Source of the DNA: Gracilaria domingensis
Taxonomy: Eukaryota; Rhodophyta; Florideophyceae; Gracilariales; Gracilariaceae
Length of the DNA stretch: 64,000 nt
NCBI GenBank assembly: GCA_022539475.1
Contig: VCMS01000006.1
Coordinates: 388,504-452,503 of the forward strand
Reading direction: 5' to 3'
Shown here: positions 20,912-30,872 of the stretch, piece by piece
Layout of the letters: every line of letters starts with the position of its first letter
Position numbering within the stretch: position 1 is the first letter of the stretch
Notes under the pieces: model-generated
Databases searched by the model: none
What the model was told of the DNA's origin: nothing
What the model saw: the letters and a program-made list of their open reading frames with translations, nothing else
Made by a program: the position numbers and the translations under genes

Positions 20912-21277
20912 AACTAGTCAGCTGAAGAGGATGAATATGCTGACGACGAATCCCCAGCATATCGCCGGAAGTTGCGAGATCCCTGTTGTCGATTCGACAA
21001 TGTCGAAGATCTTGAACATTGCGGGATTTGTCGGCCCCTCTTTCGTGAACTCAAAACTGCAAAAATGCTGCAAATTTCGCAAGCACCTGGTCGTCAACGC
21101 TTGTTAAGACAGGGCCTCAACTGTTGACCGTCAACCTGCCTGTTCTCCGCGACACAGGATGACTTCCATTGGTTTGTAAGATAACATCAACATTCCTGAA
21201 GTTGGGAAAGAAGCTGCCCCCTTCCGTCGCCTGAACCGCCCAAGTTCGCACTCGATCTCTGCTGCATCATATACACA
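20912..21277. promoter_or_regulatory. divergent promoter region purM / mL59
   Basis: A 366-bp gap between two divergently transcribed genes. I see no clear TATA box and no other feature. Confidence 0.35.
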
Positions 21278-21688
21278 ATGCGACCGAGAAACATCATCAT
21301 AAAAAATCTTGCGGAAGTCGAGGCTGCGAAAGCGGCTCGGCCAGCTGTAATGAAGCCCCAGAAGGTGAATGGAAAGTGGCACATGCCCAAGATGTCAGCT
21401 CGAGCCATTGCGCGTCTTCGGAAACAACATTTGAGGGAAGGTCGAGAGTGGAAATGGGATATCCCTCACAAGATCGTAGAGAAAAGAGTTCCGTTCAAAG
21501 GTCATCTTCGAGAGCTTAGGTATCGGCAGAAACAGGAAGAAATCGCTCGTTGTATGGCCCGAATGCCAAAGCTGATCGAGGACTATAGAAAGAGAACCGC
21601 TGAAAGGAAAAGGCAAAAGAAGTATGATGGGATCGAGGGTCTCTTGCGAACACCTCGAGAGATACCAGGCGTCAAGTCTCGCTTTTGA
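21278..21688 (+). CDS. mitochondrial ribosomal large-subunit protein mL59/mL64 (MRPL25/CRIF1 type)
   Basis: This 136-residue basic protein matches the mL59/mL64 pattern. GKWHMPKMSARAIARLRKQH resembles the G-x-W-x-P-x-x-S/A-x-R block of fungal MRPL25. The EEIARCMARMPKLIEDYRKR helix resembles human CRIF1 (AECMAKMPQMI...). A VPFKGH motif and a Lys/Arg-rich C-terminus fit rRNA contact. It is probably imported into mitochondria, and the basic N-terminus could serve as targeting. It is a single exon, convergent with the E2 gene at a 92-bp gap. Assignment is by motif memory, and the sequence is short. Confidence 0.65.
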   Translation: MRPRNIIIKNLAEVEAAKAARPAVMKPQKVNGKWHMPKMSARAIARLRKQHLREGREWKWDIPHKIVEKRVPFKGHLRELRYRQKQEEIARCMARMPKLIEDYRKRTAERKRQKKYDGIEGLLRTPREIPGVKSRF

Positions 21689-21780
21689 ACTGTGTCGCAA
21701 GGTTTTCATGATATTTAGATACAAGTTCATCATGAGAGATATCGGAAGTACTTATGGTATCTTGCCATACTCTTTTTGAA

Positions 21781-22505
21781 CTATGCGGCGAATCTGAGTG
21801 TCCAGTCGCGAGCTGTTTCGTCATGTTTTGTACGGTCGGTCAAGTACTGAACAGCAATGGAACCCACCAACGGGTTGTGTGGATTTGGTTCTATAAGCAG
21901 TCCAGTTATTGCACTGAGTAAATTGGCGACGGTATATGCTGGGCTCCACACAGAGTTGAGAGAGTCCAAGAAACATACTTTCCCCGCAGAGTTTATGTTG
22001 CAGTGGTAAATGCGAGTGCGGAAGGTGATTTGTGGGGGTGAGAACGGATAATCATTTGGAAATTCAATGGCAAGGAAAAATACACCTGAACGGAATGGTT
22101 AGGTAACATGTACTTGTACTGGTGCGAATGCTTTGGCGAAGCAGCGAAAAGTCCTTTTGCTTGCACCTAGTCCTCATTGCATATCTACACGACTTACCAG
22201 ATTTATAAGGGGAGCCTTCGGGACCTTCTATTGTGGCGACCCACTCATATATGTTGTCGCCTTTTGGTCCGGCAGAGCAGTATAAAGGAGGGTCGCTGCT
22301 GATTTCTTTGAGCTCCTTCTGAATGCTGCTTAAAGGATACACCATGACAGTTTTGAGAGCATGTACAGGAAAGTTGTGCGATGGTGAGAATATTGACACA
22401 TATAGTACAAGGTTCTGGACCTGATTCAAAATAAACTCACCGCCTTGCCGAGCCTTTCAGACTCGTGCCCCACTTTGATATATCAGATGGTCCGGCTTCG
22501 CTCAT
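21781..22505 (-). CDS. ubiquitin-conjugating enzyme E2 (UBE2E/UBE2D-like), three exons
   Basis: Exons are 22441-22505, 22198-22328 and 21781-22085, with two introns of 112 nt each (22329-22440 and 22086-22197; GTGAGT/GTAAGT donors). Phases agree and give 166 residues. A short N-terminal tail ([15 protein letters not shown]) precedes the UBC fold: [46 protein letters not shown]. The HCN in place of HPN, and the wording around it, match the UBE2E class. The active site reads [19 protein letters not shown]. Compared with the usual VICLDILKDNWSPA it has one extra residue between Cys and the WSPA block. Lys/Asp residues after the Cys that help catalysis or E3 contact are changed. The C-terminus (RDWTLRFAA) is typical. 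Confidence 0.85.
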
Positions 22506-23098
22506 TTGCGAAAACTCAAGGCTGGTTGGATAAGATGAAGAACGAAGACAAGCTGTTTTTCTTTTTTCTTCGCAAGGAACAGATGCCAGACACGCTGGAC
22601 AGAGCCACGACGAGTTTCTAAAACTGGAAGAAATCTGTAAACTACAGGGGACAATAGGTCACTTCCTCACGTTGACAACGAAAACTGCCCTGTATTGTGC
22701 GCTTTGGTTACCTTTTTACCACAGCAGAGACAGAGATGAATGCACAAGGCAAGTAGTCGCAGACAAGTTCGCCTCTTGCTTTCTGAAATTACGTTTTGAC
22801 AGTCCAAAACTTCGCTGTGCAACGCCTTCCATCAACGACAACGCCCTGCTTGCCAAAGCGATTAGTTCGACTCGAGTCACTCGACACACACCGTTGCTAT
22901 TACAGACGTACACGTGTAACGTGACCATTGACAGATCACGTTGCTCGGGCACTTCGGGAACATCAAACAATCTTTCGTTGTTTCCACTCTTGTGAGCCCA
23001 ACGCTCGTGTGATTGATGCTCACGCAGACAAAACAAGAAGGCGCAACGCCGGCGGCGGCATGACTCAATTACTACGAAGGTAGTCTTATGCTGTCGCG
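22506..23098. promoter_or_regulatory. divergent promoter region E2 / KTI12
   Basis: A 593-bp gap between divergent genes. Short open frames on both strands have no domain. It presumably contains both promoters. Confidence 0.35.
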
Positions 23099-24010
23099 AT
23101 GGCACTCGTTCTTTTCTGCGGTTTCCCAGCGAGTGGCAAGTCTACTGTTGCTGACGCTCTTGCCAACTTGCTGGCTTCAAATGGAAGCCAAGTCCATATT
23201 ATTCGCGACGGGAGCGACTCGTCGACCACCGAGACCCTTGAAGAAAGGGATGCATTTCAACCAAGCCAAGACAACAACTCTAGGCAGGCGCTTTACAAGA
23301 GCTCTGGAACTGAAAAGAAAACCAGAGCACGCGTGCGAGCAGCAACTGAGCGTGCCCTAAATCCTTCGAATGTGGTCATATGCGACAGTCTCAATTACAT
23401 CAAGGGCTTTCGCTACGAGATGTATTGCACGGCAAAGACCAGCAGCATGCGTTACTGTGTCGTTCACTGCGAATCCAAGCTCGAGGAATGTCTCCAGCGC
23501 GATGCTAACCGAGCGACTCGGGGGGAAGATTCTTATGGAGAGGGCTTGGTCAGAGCAATCATTCAGCGGTTTGAAGAGCCACGCGAAACCAACCGATGGG
23601 ATAGTCCGCTGTACAAAGTCGATATCAGTAAGGAGGATTGGAAGATGCAGTTGGAGACCATAAGAGACGCCGTTTTGAACAAAGCTCAATCATTAGCTCC
23701 CACTATGGCCACAAAGCAACCTCAGAAACATGGAGCTGACACTTTAGGCCTTTTAGATAGAATCACGCGTGAAACAGAAGCAATGCTCATTAGAGAGATT
23801 CATGCTGGCAAAGGTATTGGAGATCATATCAAAGTGAGTGGAGCCTCAAAATCAGTTCGATTGGAGCGCAAACCGAAGATTGCACAGCTGAGGAACATGA
23901 GACGTTCGTATCTTAACCTGGCAAGAATGCATCCCCCACAAGGAGGCTCAACACAAGATTTGCTTGACGAGTATATCGAATATGTAAACGCTCAACTTAG
24001 AACGGCTTAA
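23099..24010 (+). CDS. KTI12: KTI12, Elongator-associated P-loop ATPase
   Basis: KTI12 binds Elongator and tRNA and is needed for wobble-uridine modification (mcm5/ncm5). The 303-residue protein starts directly with MALVLFCGFPASGKST, the Walker A of the KTI12/PSTK family. VVICDSLNYIKGFRYEMYC matches the conserved 'D-x-x-N-Y-I-K-G-x-R-Y-x-x-Y-C' block. RFEEPRETNRWDSPLYKVD is another family signature. The C-terminal third is the tRNA-binding helical part. It is a single exon and convergent with ORC5 at a 90-bp gap. Confidence 0.92.
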   Translation: MALVLFCGFPASGKSTVADALANLLASNGSQVHIIRDGSDSSTTETLEERDAFQPSQDNNSRQALYKSSGTEKKTRARVRAATERALNPSNVVICDSLNYIKGFRYEMYCTAKTSSMRYCVVHCESKLEECLQRDANRATRGEDSYGEGLVRAIIQRFEEPRETNRWDSPLYKVDISKEDWKMQLETIRDAVLNKAQSLAPTMATKQPQKHGADTLGLLDRITRETEAMLIREIHAGKGIGDHIKVSGASKSVRLERKPKIAQLRNMRRSYLNLARMHPPQGGSTQDLLDEYIEYVNAQLRTA

Positions 24011-24100
24011 AATTGTTTTCTTCGTGTGATTTCGAACTGAGATAATTCATCTTCATTGTGACGATATCCTTTTTTTTGCATCTGAGAAGAATCTAGAATC

Positions 24101-25384
24101 TCATTCCACAAACAAGTACTGGTCAAGGCCGATGTTAAGAGAATCTGCTATTCGAAACGCCGCATCTTTCGTAATATTACATCGGTACTTTGGCTCGGAC
24201 AGAATATCCGCCCCTGTTTCGCTAGAGAGCAAACCCAGTGAGACTAGAGTTGAAACCTGCACCAGCAAACTCGTGGAAACGCAAGCTGAAACGCTGTCCG
24301 TTGCGTCTACCCCTCGCTCTCGAATAAGGGAATCGGGGGCTATAGATGCAAAGATTGCTAGCAATCGTTCAAACACAAACGATCGATCTTGCTGCTGTAA
24401 TCTCTTTGCTTTCGAGGACCTGCGTCGTCTAGTTCTGTCAGATGAAAAGAACCGCAGATCATGTTGCGGCGGATTTCGCGAAGCGAGAAAGGCGGCGACG
24501 AGAACTGTACGGGATGTTGTTGACAGCGAGCAGTCGTACCCTTCGTGGTGGTTGGATTTGTTCGCAAAGTCAGGTACTAATTCGGGTGTTTGAATGCTTT
24601 GGTCATCCTCATCTAAGTCTCGTGAAGTAAGTCTTCGCCGATATAAGGACTGCAATGCGACTGCCAATCGATTCTGGATTTGATTGAAGGCTGCCGTAGG
24701 GTTCTTTTCTTGTACCGCCTTCATATAGTCAGGAAAGAGTTTGTTGCACACAATAGATAGTTCGTGTAGGTCTGTAGTTGTCTTGTACATTACGCTTACG
24801 ACCGCCTTAACGTAACCAGGATAAAGCCTCTCTGCCATTTCAGGGTTTGCTGTTTTGTCGTAATCCATAAGCTTACATAGGTCTTCAATTGTCTCGTCTT
24901 CTGTAGGTGGGGGCAGGAAGATCTCAACAGGCTCGGGTATGGAATGGTTCAAATGGAAGCGGAAAGAGCTCCATGACAAGCGACTAACAAGAATCACCCT
25001 GACCTTCACGTTGGCTGTCAAAGACGGTAATGAAACAATGGTATGAACAGCAGAAGGCGAAAACGCAGAAGAGATAAGTCTTTCGGCACGAGAAAACACG
25101 TATACTATTGAATCATCATGACTTTTGTTCAGCCGAGAGATTAGAATTGAAGAATCAGCGGGAACAGTCTCTCCTAGAATTGCGGAGTATAAACGACCGT
25201 CTGTGTAGTTCAAAACACAGTCAATGTGTACTGCCTGGCAGGTTGTGGACAATGTTTCATAGATGGTTTCGAAGTTAGAAGCGGCCGAAGAACCATGTAC
25301 GAAAATTGTGCGAGGATAGGGAGAGCTAATGATCGACTTGACTTTTTGTAGTCGTGATCTTTGCTCAGCGGAGCCATTGACCAT
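24101..25384 (-). CDS. ORC5: origin recognition complex subunit 5
   Basis: ORC5 is an AAA+-like subunit of the complex that marks replication origins. The N-terminal AAA+ half (IFVHGSSAAS..., then VYVFSRAERLI as the Walker B region and VILVSRLSWSSFRF) is followed by a lid. The C-terminal ORC5 winged-helix region is recognised by VLVAAFLASRNPPQHDLRFF, RRRRSSK and FVFERLLAIFASI. The Walker A position reads GSSAASNFET, without the Lys-Ser/Thr needed to hold ATP, and the Walker B acids are weak. This subunit may therefore not bind nucleotide. It has 427 residues and one exon, close to the family length. Confidence 0.82.
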   Translation of the reverse strand: MVNGSAEQRSRLQKVKSIISSPYPRTIFVHGSSAASNFETIYETLSTTCQAVHIDCVLNYTDGRLYSAILGETVPADSSILISRLNKSHDDSIVYVFSRAERLISSAFSPSAVHTIVSLPSLTANVKVRVILVSRLSWSSFRFHLNHSIPEPVEIFLPPPTEDETIEDLCKLMDYDKTANPEMAERLYPGYVKAVVSVMYKTTTDLHELSIVCNKLFPDYMKAVQEKNPTAAFNQIQNRLAVALQSLYRRRLTSRDLDEDDQSIQTPELVPDFANKSNHHEGYDCSLSTTSRTVLVAAFLASRNPPQHDLRFFSSDRTRRRRSSKAKRLQQQDRSFVFERLLAIFASIAPDSLIRERGVDATDSVSACVSTSLLVQVSTLVSLGLLSSETGADILSEPKYRCNITKDAAFRIADSLNIGLDQYLFVE

Positions 25385-25906
25385 TATGATTCAAGGAAAA
25401 AGAGAATTTGGCAGTTCGCCAGCTTCTGGTGCTTCAATAACAAAAAGGAGGATGGAATATGGTCTTGGCTATTACTCGACTCTCCACTGAGTTGAAATAC
25501 CGTCGTTACCTTTGGTACCGTTGTATCTCAATTCGAACTCAAACGAGCAACATTCTTTTAACCCATCACGCATGTCAAGATCTTGTCGGTTTTGGCCTTC
25601 CTAGTGAGAGAACGTTTCTTTCAACAGAAACGATCAGTAGCACGCCGGAATTAGGCTGTTACACCCATAAGGAGAGAGAGAGAAGATCTTGTCAAGACGT
25701 CTTGACTCAAGATCTTCAGAATTGTTGTTAACTCTGACAGCTTTCCAAACGTTTGTCCGAGAAACTTTGGCAGGGGCAGGCCAACGTTACACACTGTAAT
25801 GGAATACTGTACGTGTAGTCACGAATGAGGCCTCTTCTGATGAAGAGCGAGAAGCACAGGAAAAACATGTGCCCCTCTTCCTCGACAGAGCCGCGGAAGC
25901 TCCGAG
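25385..25906. promoter_or_regulatory. divergent region ORC5 / RHS-like gene
   Basis: A 522-bp gap. Apart from the palindrome at 25682-25717 I see no feature. A short plus-strand open frame has no domain. Confidence 0.35.
25682..25717. repeat. 36-bp near-perfect palindrome
   Basis: GAAGATCTTG at 25682 is mirrored by CAAGATCTTC ending at 25717, with TCAAGACGTCTTGA between. The whole is almost self-complementary. It could be a cruciform or a dimeric factor site in the ORC5/RHS-like promoter region. Confidence 0.7.
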
Positions 25907-27682
25907 ATGCTCTCACGAAACTGCCTCTTCTCCTTGGATAACTTCCGCGCTGCCCGACGACACCACGCTCGAAATTTCAACAAATCACACGTTAAAGCGT
26001 CGATTCAAGTACCGACTGCAGTGAAGAATCCAACCTTCTTCAAAAGCATTGAGCCCTACATTTATGAAGACTCCGACATGAGCAAACAAGTTGCGTCCTT
26101 TGAACGAGCGATGAGACAGGAAAAATCGGAATCCATCGACGTTATTCGAACTGACTCTCCTGTTCGCAAGATCGGCTGTGAGTTCTATCCACATCTAAAT
26201 CTTTGTGCACCGACGAGTCTATGATGCTTTGCTACGAGCAATTCGAAAGAGATTGCACACTGTAGTGGTTGGGAACCCTGAAACTGGGAAGAGCGTGTTC
26301 CAGCAGCACTATCTGGCCCGGATCTTCAATGAAAAGTTGTATGGACCCCTGCCTGCGGGCTACTTTGGGAACACCGCCCCTCCCAAAGTCGTTGTGCACC
26401 AAATCGGTGCAGATTTAACAGAACTGTATTTCGTGCCGGAACGCAAGTACGCGTTGATGGAACGGAACCTTCGAGGTTTATTTGGGGCGTTGAAGCCACA
26501 GCGTACCCTTCTCCTTTTCGAGCCTGGTGAGGACACGTGCGAACCTGTGCAGAGGCCTGAGATTCCAACATCGGCGTTCGTTTCACCAAATAGGACAAGG
26601 TATAAGGAGTTCGTGAAAAGAGGAGCTGGAGAGCTATACGACCCGGTATGGGATCGCGACGAAATCCTTGATGTGTTGCAGGTGATACGCTCGGAGTCAT
26701 CTTTCCCAGATGGAGTGCAAAGCTTGTATACAGAATCGGCGGTGGAGGAGCGGTACAATGAGTTTGGAGGCATTCTACGGTACTGCCTTCCGCAGCGTTC
26801 TCAAGTACTTCGAAGTGCGCGAAGAGAACGAAGAATGGCTCTCCGAGGTCCCAGCAAAAGAAGCCTCATTCAGTATGAAACAATCGAACATCCGGATGTC
26901 AGTCACCACTTAGCGCAATTCAAGGTGGAAGTGACTGGATCGGAACCATTCGAGAATGCCACAATCGATCTGGTGAACGATACCGTAAAATACGAGCTCT
27001 GGCGTGCATGGTTATCGGTTTCTATTCAAGACAAGATTCGCGCTCTAATGCGCAACGACGATACTGATTACATGGATAAGGCATGTCAGGACTCGTACGA
27101 AGATGTTGTTGCACAAAATCTGTTAGAAAAAATGTCATGGCGTCAACGGTTAGTATCGGGTGGACCTGAAGACGGGAAGCAAGAAGAATCGTTTTTGGGC
27201 GGGTCGTGTTCAAGACGAATTGATGGCGCTGTGCCGAAATTCAGAGAGATATGGAGGAAGACATACTGTACGTACCTCTAAAGAAGAATCTTCCACATGG
27301 GGATATGGTGTGGAAAAGAGGAGGGGTGCTTTATGTCGCAAATGCAACCCGTCAAAGCAGCGGCACAAAACGGGTGATAGGTGTAGAGGCATTCGTAAAT
27401 GAGTCAGATGTCCCTTCCGACTGCAAGGTTTGTCTGTTTATTGTGCCTAAACACGACGTGTACAATACGCTCGATGTGAAGGGGCCGGTGGCAGAGATGG
27501 GGTTTGTGCAACTGACAGTGATGATGCTGGAAATGCCGAACGACTACAGTCACCGTAGTACGGTGCAAGCAGATTTGGGTATTGAAGAAATCAAAGGCCA
27601 ACCGGCGTCCGATATACACTCTTCGACTAGCCCAGTAGAGGCATCACTCAAAGAGCTGTGGTCCACGCGAGCACGATTCTGA
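25907..27682 (+). CDS. RHS/Crinkler-like P-loop NTPase with nuclease-like C-terminus, probably three exons
   Basis: Three adjoining frames form one protein when two introns are removed: 26178-26217 (40 nt, GTGAGT...GACGAG) and 27153-27244 (92 nt, GTATCG...TTCAG). The first junction yields KIGFYDALLRAIRKR followed by the P-loop GNPETGKSVFQ. Later signatures are FGGILRYCL and, in exon 3, ILYVPLKKNLPHGDMVWKR...ANATRQSSG. This layout (P-loop NTPase plus a restriction-endonuclease-like end) is that of retrotransposon-hot-spot (RHS) and Crinkler C-terminal families, which are scattered across eukaryotes. No Crinkler secretion header is seen. The first exon (residues 1 to ~90) may be an organelle leader. 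Function is unknown. The 40-nt intron is short, so a frameshift is the alternative. Confidence 0.6.
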
Positions 27683-28137
27683 GACGCCGACTTTCGCGTT
27701 ATACGTCACGCTCTATACGCCGCGTATCTATTTATCATGCTGTGCAAGTGTAGTATTTCCCTCCAGTTGTAGTAGTGCAATCGAGGTGCTGAATTGCTCC
27801 GCATCCGATCCAAGACCGTGTTTCTTCAGAGGATAAAAAGATGTTTAACCAGATTCTCGTGGCTCTTCGTTGTGTGTACCGTTCGTGCGTTGCCTTCGTT
27901 TACCTTCGTCGTAGTCACTTTAGGGCCTGGGGCCCTGGACTCCAGGGGTAGATGCGAAGGCTTCGTTTGCCTCCAAAAAAATATACAAAAATGAAGGAAG
28001 CACGAATTTCGGGCATACCCAGGGGTACCAGATCAAACATAACGAGATCTTCTTGTAGATACAAGAGCTGCCCATGGTCCTTTCGAATTCCATGTCTTTT
28101 TCGTCTGCAGCTTGACCGTTCATTGAACGTTGAAGTG
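27683..28137. other. intergenic / 5' region of the helicase gene
   Basis: A 455-bp stretch. The helicase frame is open back to an ATG at 27952, but that extra peptide looks non-coding. There is a small GC-rich hairpin (GGGCCTGGGGCCC area, 27921-27949). Nothing else is supported. Confidence 0.35.
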
Positions 28138-29781
28138 ATGAACATCCAAGCGATAAACACTCGACAAATGCCTTGCTTCATAACGGCCTCTCCTTTCATC
28201 ACGCTGCGAAGCCCGCAACTGAGTACAACATTTGCCGGTCAAAAATGTCCGTCCGAGTCTTCTGCCTTTGTTCTCAGTCGCGTCTCCAAGCACCGTCGAC
28301 CTCCCACCGCGGTTACCTTCGACGTTGAAAAGGATGCACAAAACGTGATGGAGACCAAAATTCCTGCTGCCACCACTCCGCTGTTCACAAAGTCCACTTT
28401 CGCCGCTCTGGGACTCAGCGAGGAGGCTCAAGATCATCTCCTATCTATAGGCATTTCGAAGCCTACAGGAATCCAATCTCGTGGCATACCACCTATTCTA
28501 GGGGGCGTTAATGTCATTCTTGGGGCAGCCACAGGGTCTGGTAAGACGTTCGCATACTTATTGCCTGTTGTTCAACAGCTGAAACAGGCTGAGCAGATGC
28601 GAGCTGAAGGTGATCCCCCCCTTAGGGTTGCGAAAAGACCTCGAGCTTTGGTTCTTCTTCCGACAAGAGAACTAGCAGAGCAAGTAGAAGACGTCGCTCG
28701 ACGCCTTTCACACGTCGTCAAATTCCGCGTTCTCGGCACACTCGCTATTGGGCCTGGTTCTATGAGAAAACTACGTGATCGGCTGAATAGTCCGGTGGAT
28801 GTGATGGTCACAACCACTGGACGCTTATTACAACTGTTACAGGATCGTTTGATTGATGTGCGGTTCGTGAAACATGTGATTATTGATGAAGTTGATACTC
28901 TGTTCGACAAGGGCTTTGAAACAGAACTTAAGAAGATCTTATGGTGGTGCGCTGGTGCCAATTCTGACGTCAGGAACGAACCGCAGTTTGTTGCTGCTGG
29001 CGCTACTCATCCACGTGCAGCTGAGGAGATATACAAGCAAGTGTTTCCAAACGCCAAACGAATCAATGTCGATTTGCACAAGGCTCCACATGGACTGGAA
29101 CAGCGATTTGTTTATGTCGGTCCGAATACAAAACTGCAGGAACTAGTTTCATTCTTGAATCATACAAGGCGCGGAAATGGTTCCAAAGAGGGCAGAATGA
29201 TGGTGTTCTGCAATACAATCGATTCATGCCGTTTTGTAGATCATTTCTTGCGAGAAGGCGGACACGTAACATCGTGTATTCACGGTGATATACCGCTGGC
29301 GCGCCGAGAAACGGAGTATGAAAGTTTCAGAAACGGCGAAAAACCGTTGCTCATATGTACAGATATGGCGGCAAGAGGGCTAGATAACCTCCGAGTTGAC
29401 CACGTAGTATTGTTTGACTTCCCCAATTCTGCGGTTGATTACCTGCATCGTGCGGGAAGAACAGCGCGTGCTGGAGCTCCTGGAAGGGTAACCAGTTTTG
29501 TTGGAAAGAAAGACATGCGACTTGCCAGAGCGATTCAACGCGCCGGACTTGAAGGAATAGACGCTCTTGAGAGCGCGAGAGTCGCCAGGGAGGAATATGA
29601 GGAACGAAAACGACGCGAAAAAGAAGCGATGGAACAGAATGAAGCGATGAGGGCTGAAGAGGGTGGTGTCGATACGAGGTTTAAGACAGGTAGTAGGATG
29701 GGCGCGAAACGCGCGCGGTTTGGGAGGGGCACTGGTGGAATGCGGCGAAAAAGAAGCGATAGCAGTAGACGGGGAAGATGA
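28138..29781 (+). CDS. organelle-type DEAD-box RNA helicase (RH39/DDX28-like) with DEVD
   Basis: This is a superfamily 2 RNA helicase. Motifs in order: Q-motif region (STFAALGLSEEAQDHL...TGIQSRGIP), motif I GAATGSGKT, Ia PTRELAEQ, motif II DEVD, motif III region VAAGAT, IV MVFCNTIDSCRF, V TDMAARGLD and VI HRAGRTARAG. The wording around motif II (IIDEVDTLFDKGFE) resembles plant RH39 (plastid 23S rRNA) and animal DDX28 (mitoribosome). The N-terminus from ATG 28138 (MNIQAINTRQMPCF) looks like an organelle transit peptide; ATG 27952 is an alternative. The basic RG/RK tail (RFGRGTGGMRRKR) fits RNA binding. DEVD for DEAD and GAT for SAT are unusual. A role in organelle ribosome assembly is inferred. 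Confidence 0.85.
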   Translation: MNIQAINTRQMPCFITASPFITLRSPQLSTTFAGQKCPSESSAFVLSRVSKHRRPPTAVTFDVEKDAQNVMETKIPAATTPLFTKSTFAALGLSEEAQDHLLSIGISKPTGIQSRGIPPILGGVNVILGAATGSGKTFAYLLPVVQQLKQAEQMRAEGDPPLRVAKRPRALVLLPTRELAEQVEDVARRLSHVVKFRVLGTLAIGPGSMRKLRDRLNSPVDVMVTTTGRLLQLLQDRLIDVRFVKHVIIDEVDTLFDKGFETELKKILWWCAGANSDVRNEPQFVAAGATHPRAAEEIYKQVFPNAKRINVDLHKAPHGLEQRFVYVGPNTKLQELVSFLNHTRRGNGSKEGRMMVFCNTIDSCRFVDHFLREGGHVTSCIHGDIPLARRETEYESFRNGEKPLLICTDMAARGLDNLRVDHVVLFDFPNSAVDYLHRAGRTARAGAPGRVTSFVGKKDMRLARAIQRAGLEGIDALESARVAREEYEERKRREKEAMEQNEAMRAEEGGVDTRFKTGSRMGAKRARFGRGTGGMRRKRSDSSRRGR

Positions 29782-29790
29782 TGGAGGCGA

Positions 29791-30036
29791 CTAGGTTTGG
29801 ATGTCTGTTTGGAGATCAAAGCCTCTTTGGTTTAGGTGATTGCGGGCGCGTTGGATGTCCTTGAGGAGCTCTTGGTGGGCTTTGGGGCATTCTGGAAATG
29901 TTGCGACGCCGTGGATGATGTAAGCGGCGGAATAGAGGCCGAATAGTAGAAGAAGAATGACAGGGATGGCAACTGCGACTTGTATCGCGAGTGGTATGGC
30001 GAATGGTATGGCCATGTTGGGGGTGCAGCTCGGCAT
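29791..30036 (-). CDS. DPM3: dolichol-phosphate mannosyltransferase subunit 3
   Basis: DPM3 anchors and stabilises the DPM1 catalytic subunit in the ER membrane for dolichol-P-mannose synthesis (N-glycans, GPI, O-mannose). The 81-residue protein has a hydrophobic helix (about 14-43, IPVILLLLFGLYSAAYII). It then has the family block HGVATFPECPKAHQELLKDI and an amphipathic end RARNHLNQRGFD. Human DPM3 has the same order (VATFHDC...ELQSQIQEA..LARRG). Its length is slightly shorter than the usual ~92. It converges on the helicase with only 9 bp between stop codons. Confidence 0.82.
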   Translation of the reverse strand: MPSCTPNMAIPFAIPLAIQVAVAIPVILLLLFGLYSAAYIIHGVATFPECPKAHQELLKDIQRARNHLNQRGFDLQTDIQT

Positions 30037-30197
30037 TAGGTCGTTGGGTCCGGTTCATTCGCGCTTCCAAAATGAGCAGCATTGCAGTGCCCGTTGAGAC
30101 ATGAAGTGATCAAGTTCTTGCACGCATAATGATTGGCTTCAGGAAAAGAACTGCAATAAAGACAAGTCCTTGACATCGACAGGTACGAGAAGTGTAA

Positions 30198-30271
30198 GCC
30201 TCCATAGCTCAGTCGGTTAGAGCATGGTGCTAATAACGCCAGGGTCGCAGGTTCGAGCCCTGCTGGGGGTA
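30198..30271 (+). tRNA. trnI-AAU: tRNA-Ile (AAU anticodon)
   Basis: This 74-nt cloverleaf has a D-arm GCTCAGTCGGTTAGAGC, an anticodon loop CTAATAA (anticodon AAU, read as IAU) and a T-arm GCAGGTTCGAGCCCTGC. The acceptor stem pairs GCCTCCA with TGGGGGT, with G-U wobbles at 1:72 and 4:69. The A- and B-box internal promoters are intact, there is no intron, and a T-run (TTTT at 30284-30287) follows as pol III terminator. Confidence 0.93.
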
Positions 30272-30872
30272 GAACAGTTCTCATTTTGACCCCATCTTGA
30301 AATGCTGGTTTTTTCCTTCTGAAATCAGCATTGCCTGCATCGTGGAGTTCGTTTGTTCATCTTGTTGTGCCCGAAAGACACGTCCGCAGGTTAAAGATAG
30401 CCTCCTACTAGCCCTCCTATCTTTATAGATCCGTTTCGCTTCCGTATCGGCAGTCAGACTGTCTGACACCACTAGAAGGCAGATCTAGTGTGTCCTGTTC
30501 CCTTCTTCTTTGATATTTCTAGTATAGCATAAGGATTCTGAACTGGACAAGAAGTGAACCAAAATTACCCTTCTAAGCCTAGAATAGGGCCCTATTATCC
30601 TAAAGATATACTTACCCTTGCTAGATACAGTACAGCCACTTGCTGCTCGGGCCTATACAAGTTGATCTTATCGAAGCAATGATATCGGATTATCGTGATC
30701 CTCTACTGAAACTCTCACAGAGACAAGTATAGTTTAGCAAACTGATTTTGTCTCCTGCATATAATTTGTTTTCCTCGAAAGTCTTCTCTGTCTTTCATGT
30801 AGTCACACCCCTCCAACACATCAAGGTATTCTATACCGTCTACACTTTTGCTTCTTCAGTCGCCGACTCGAG
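30272..30872. other. intergenic / promoter of the glycosyltransferase gene
   Basis: A 601-bp stretch after the tRNA, moderately AT-rich. I see no gene. Confidence 0.35.
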
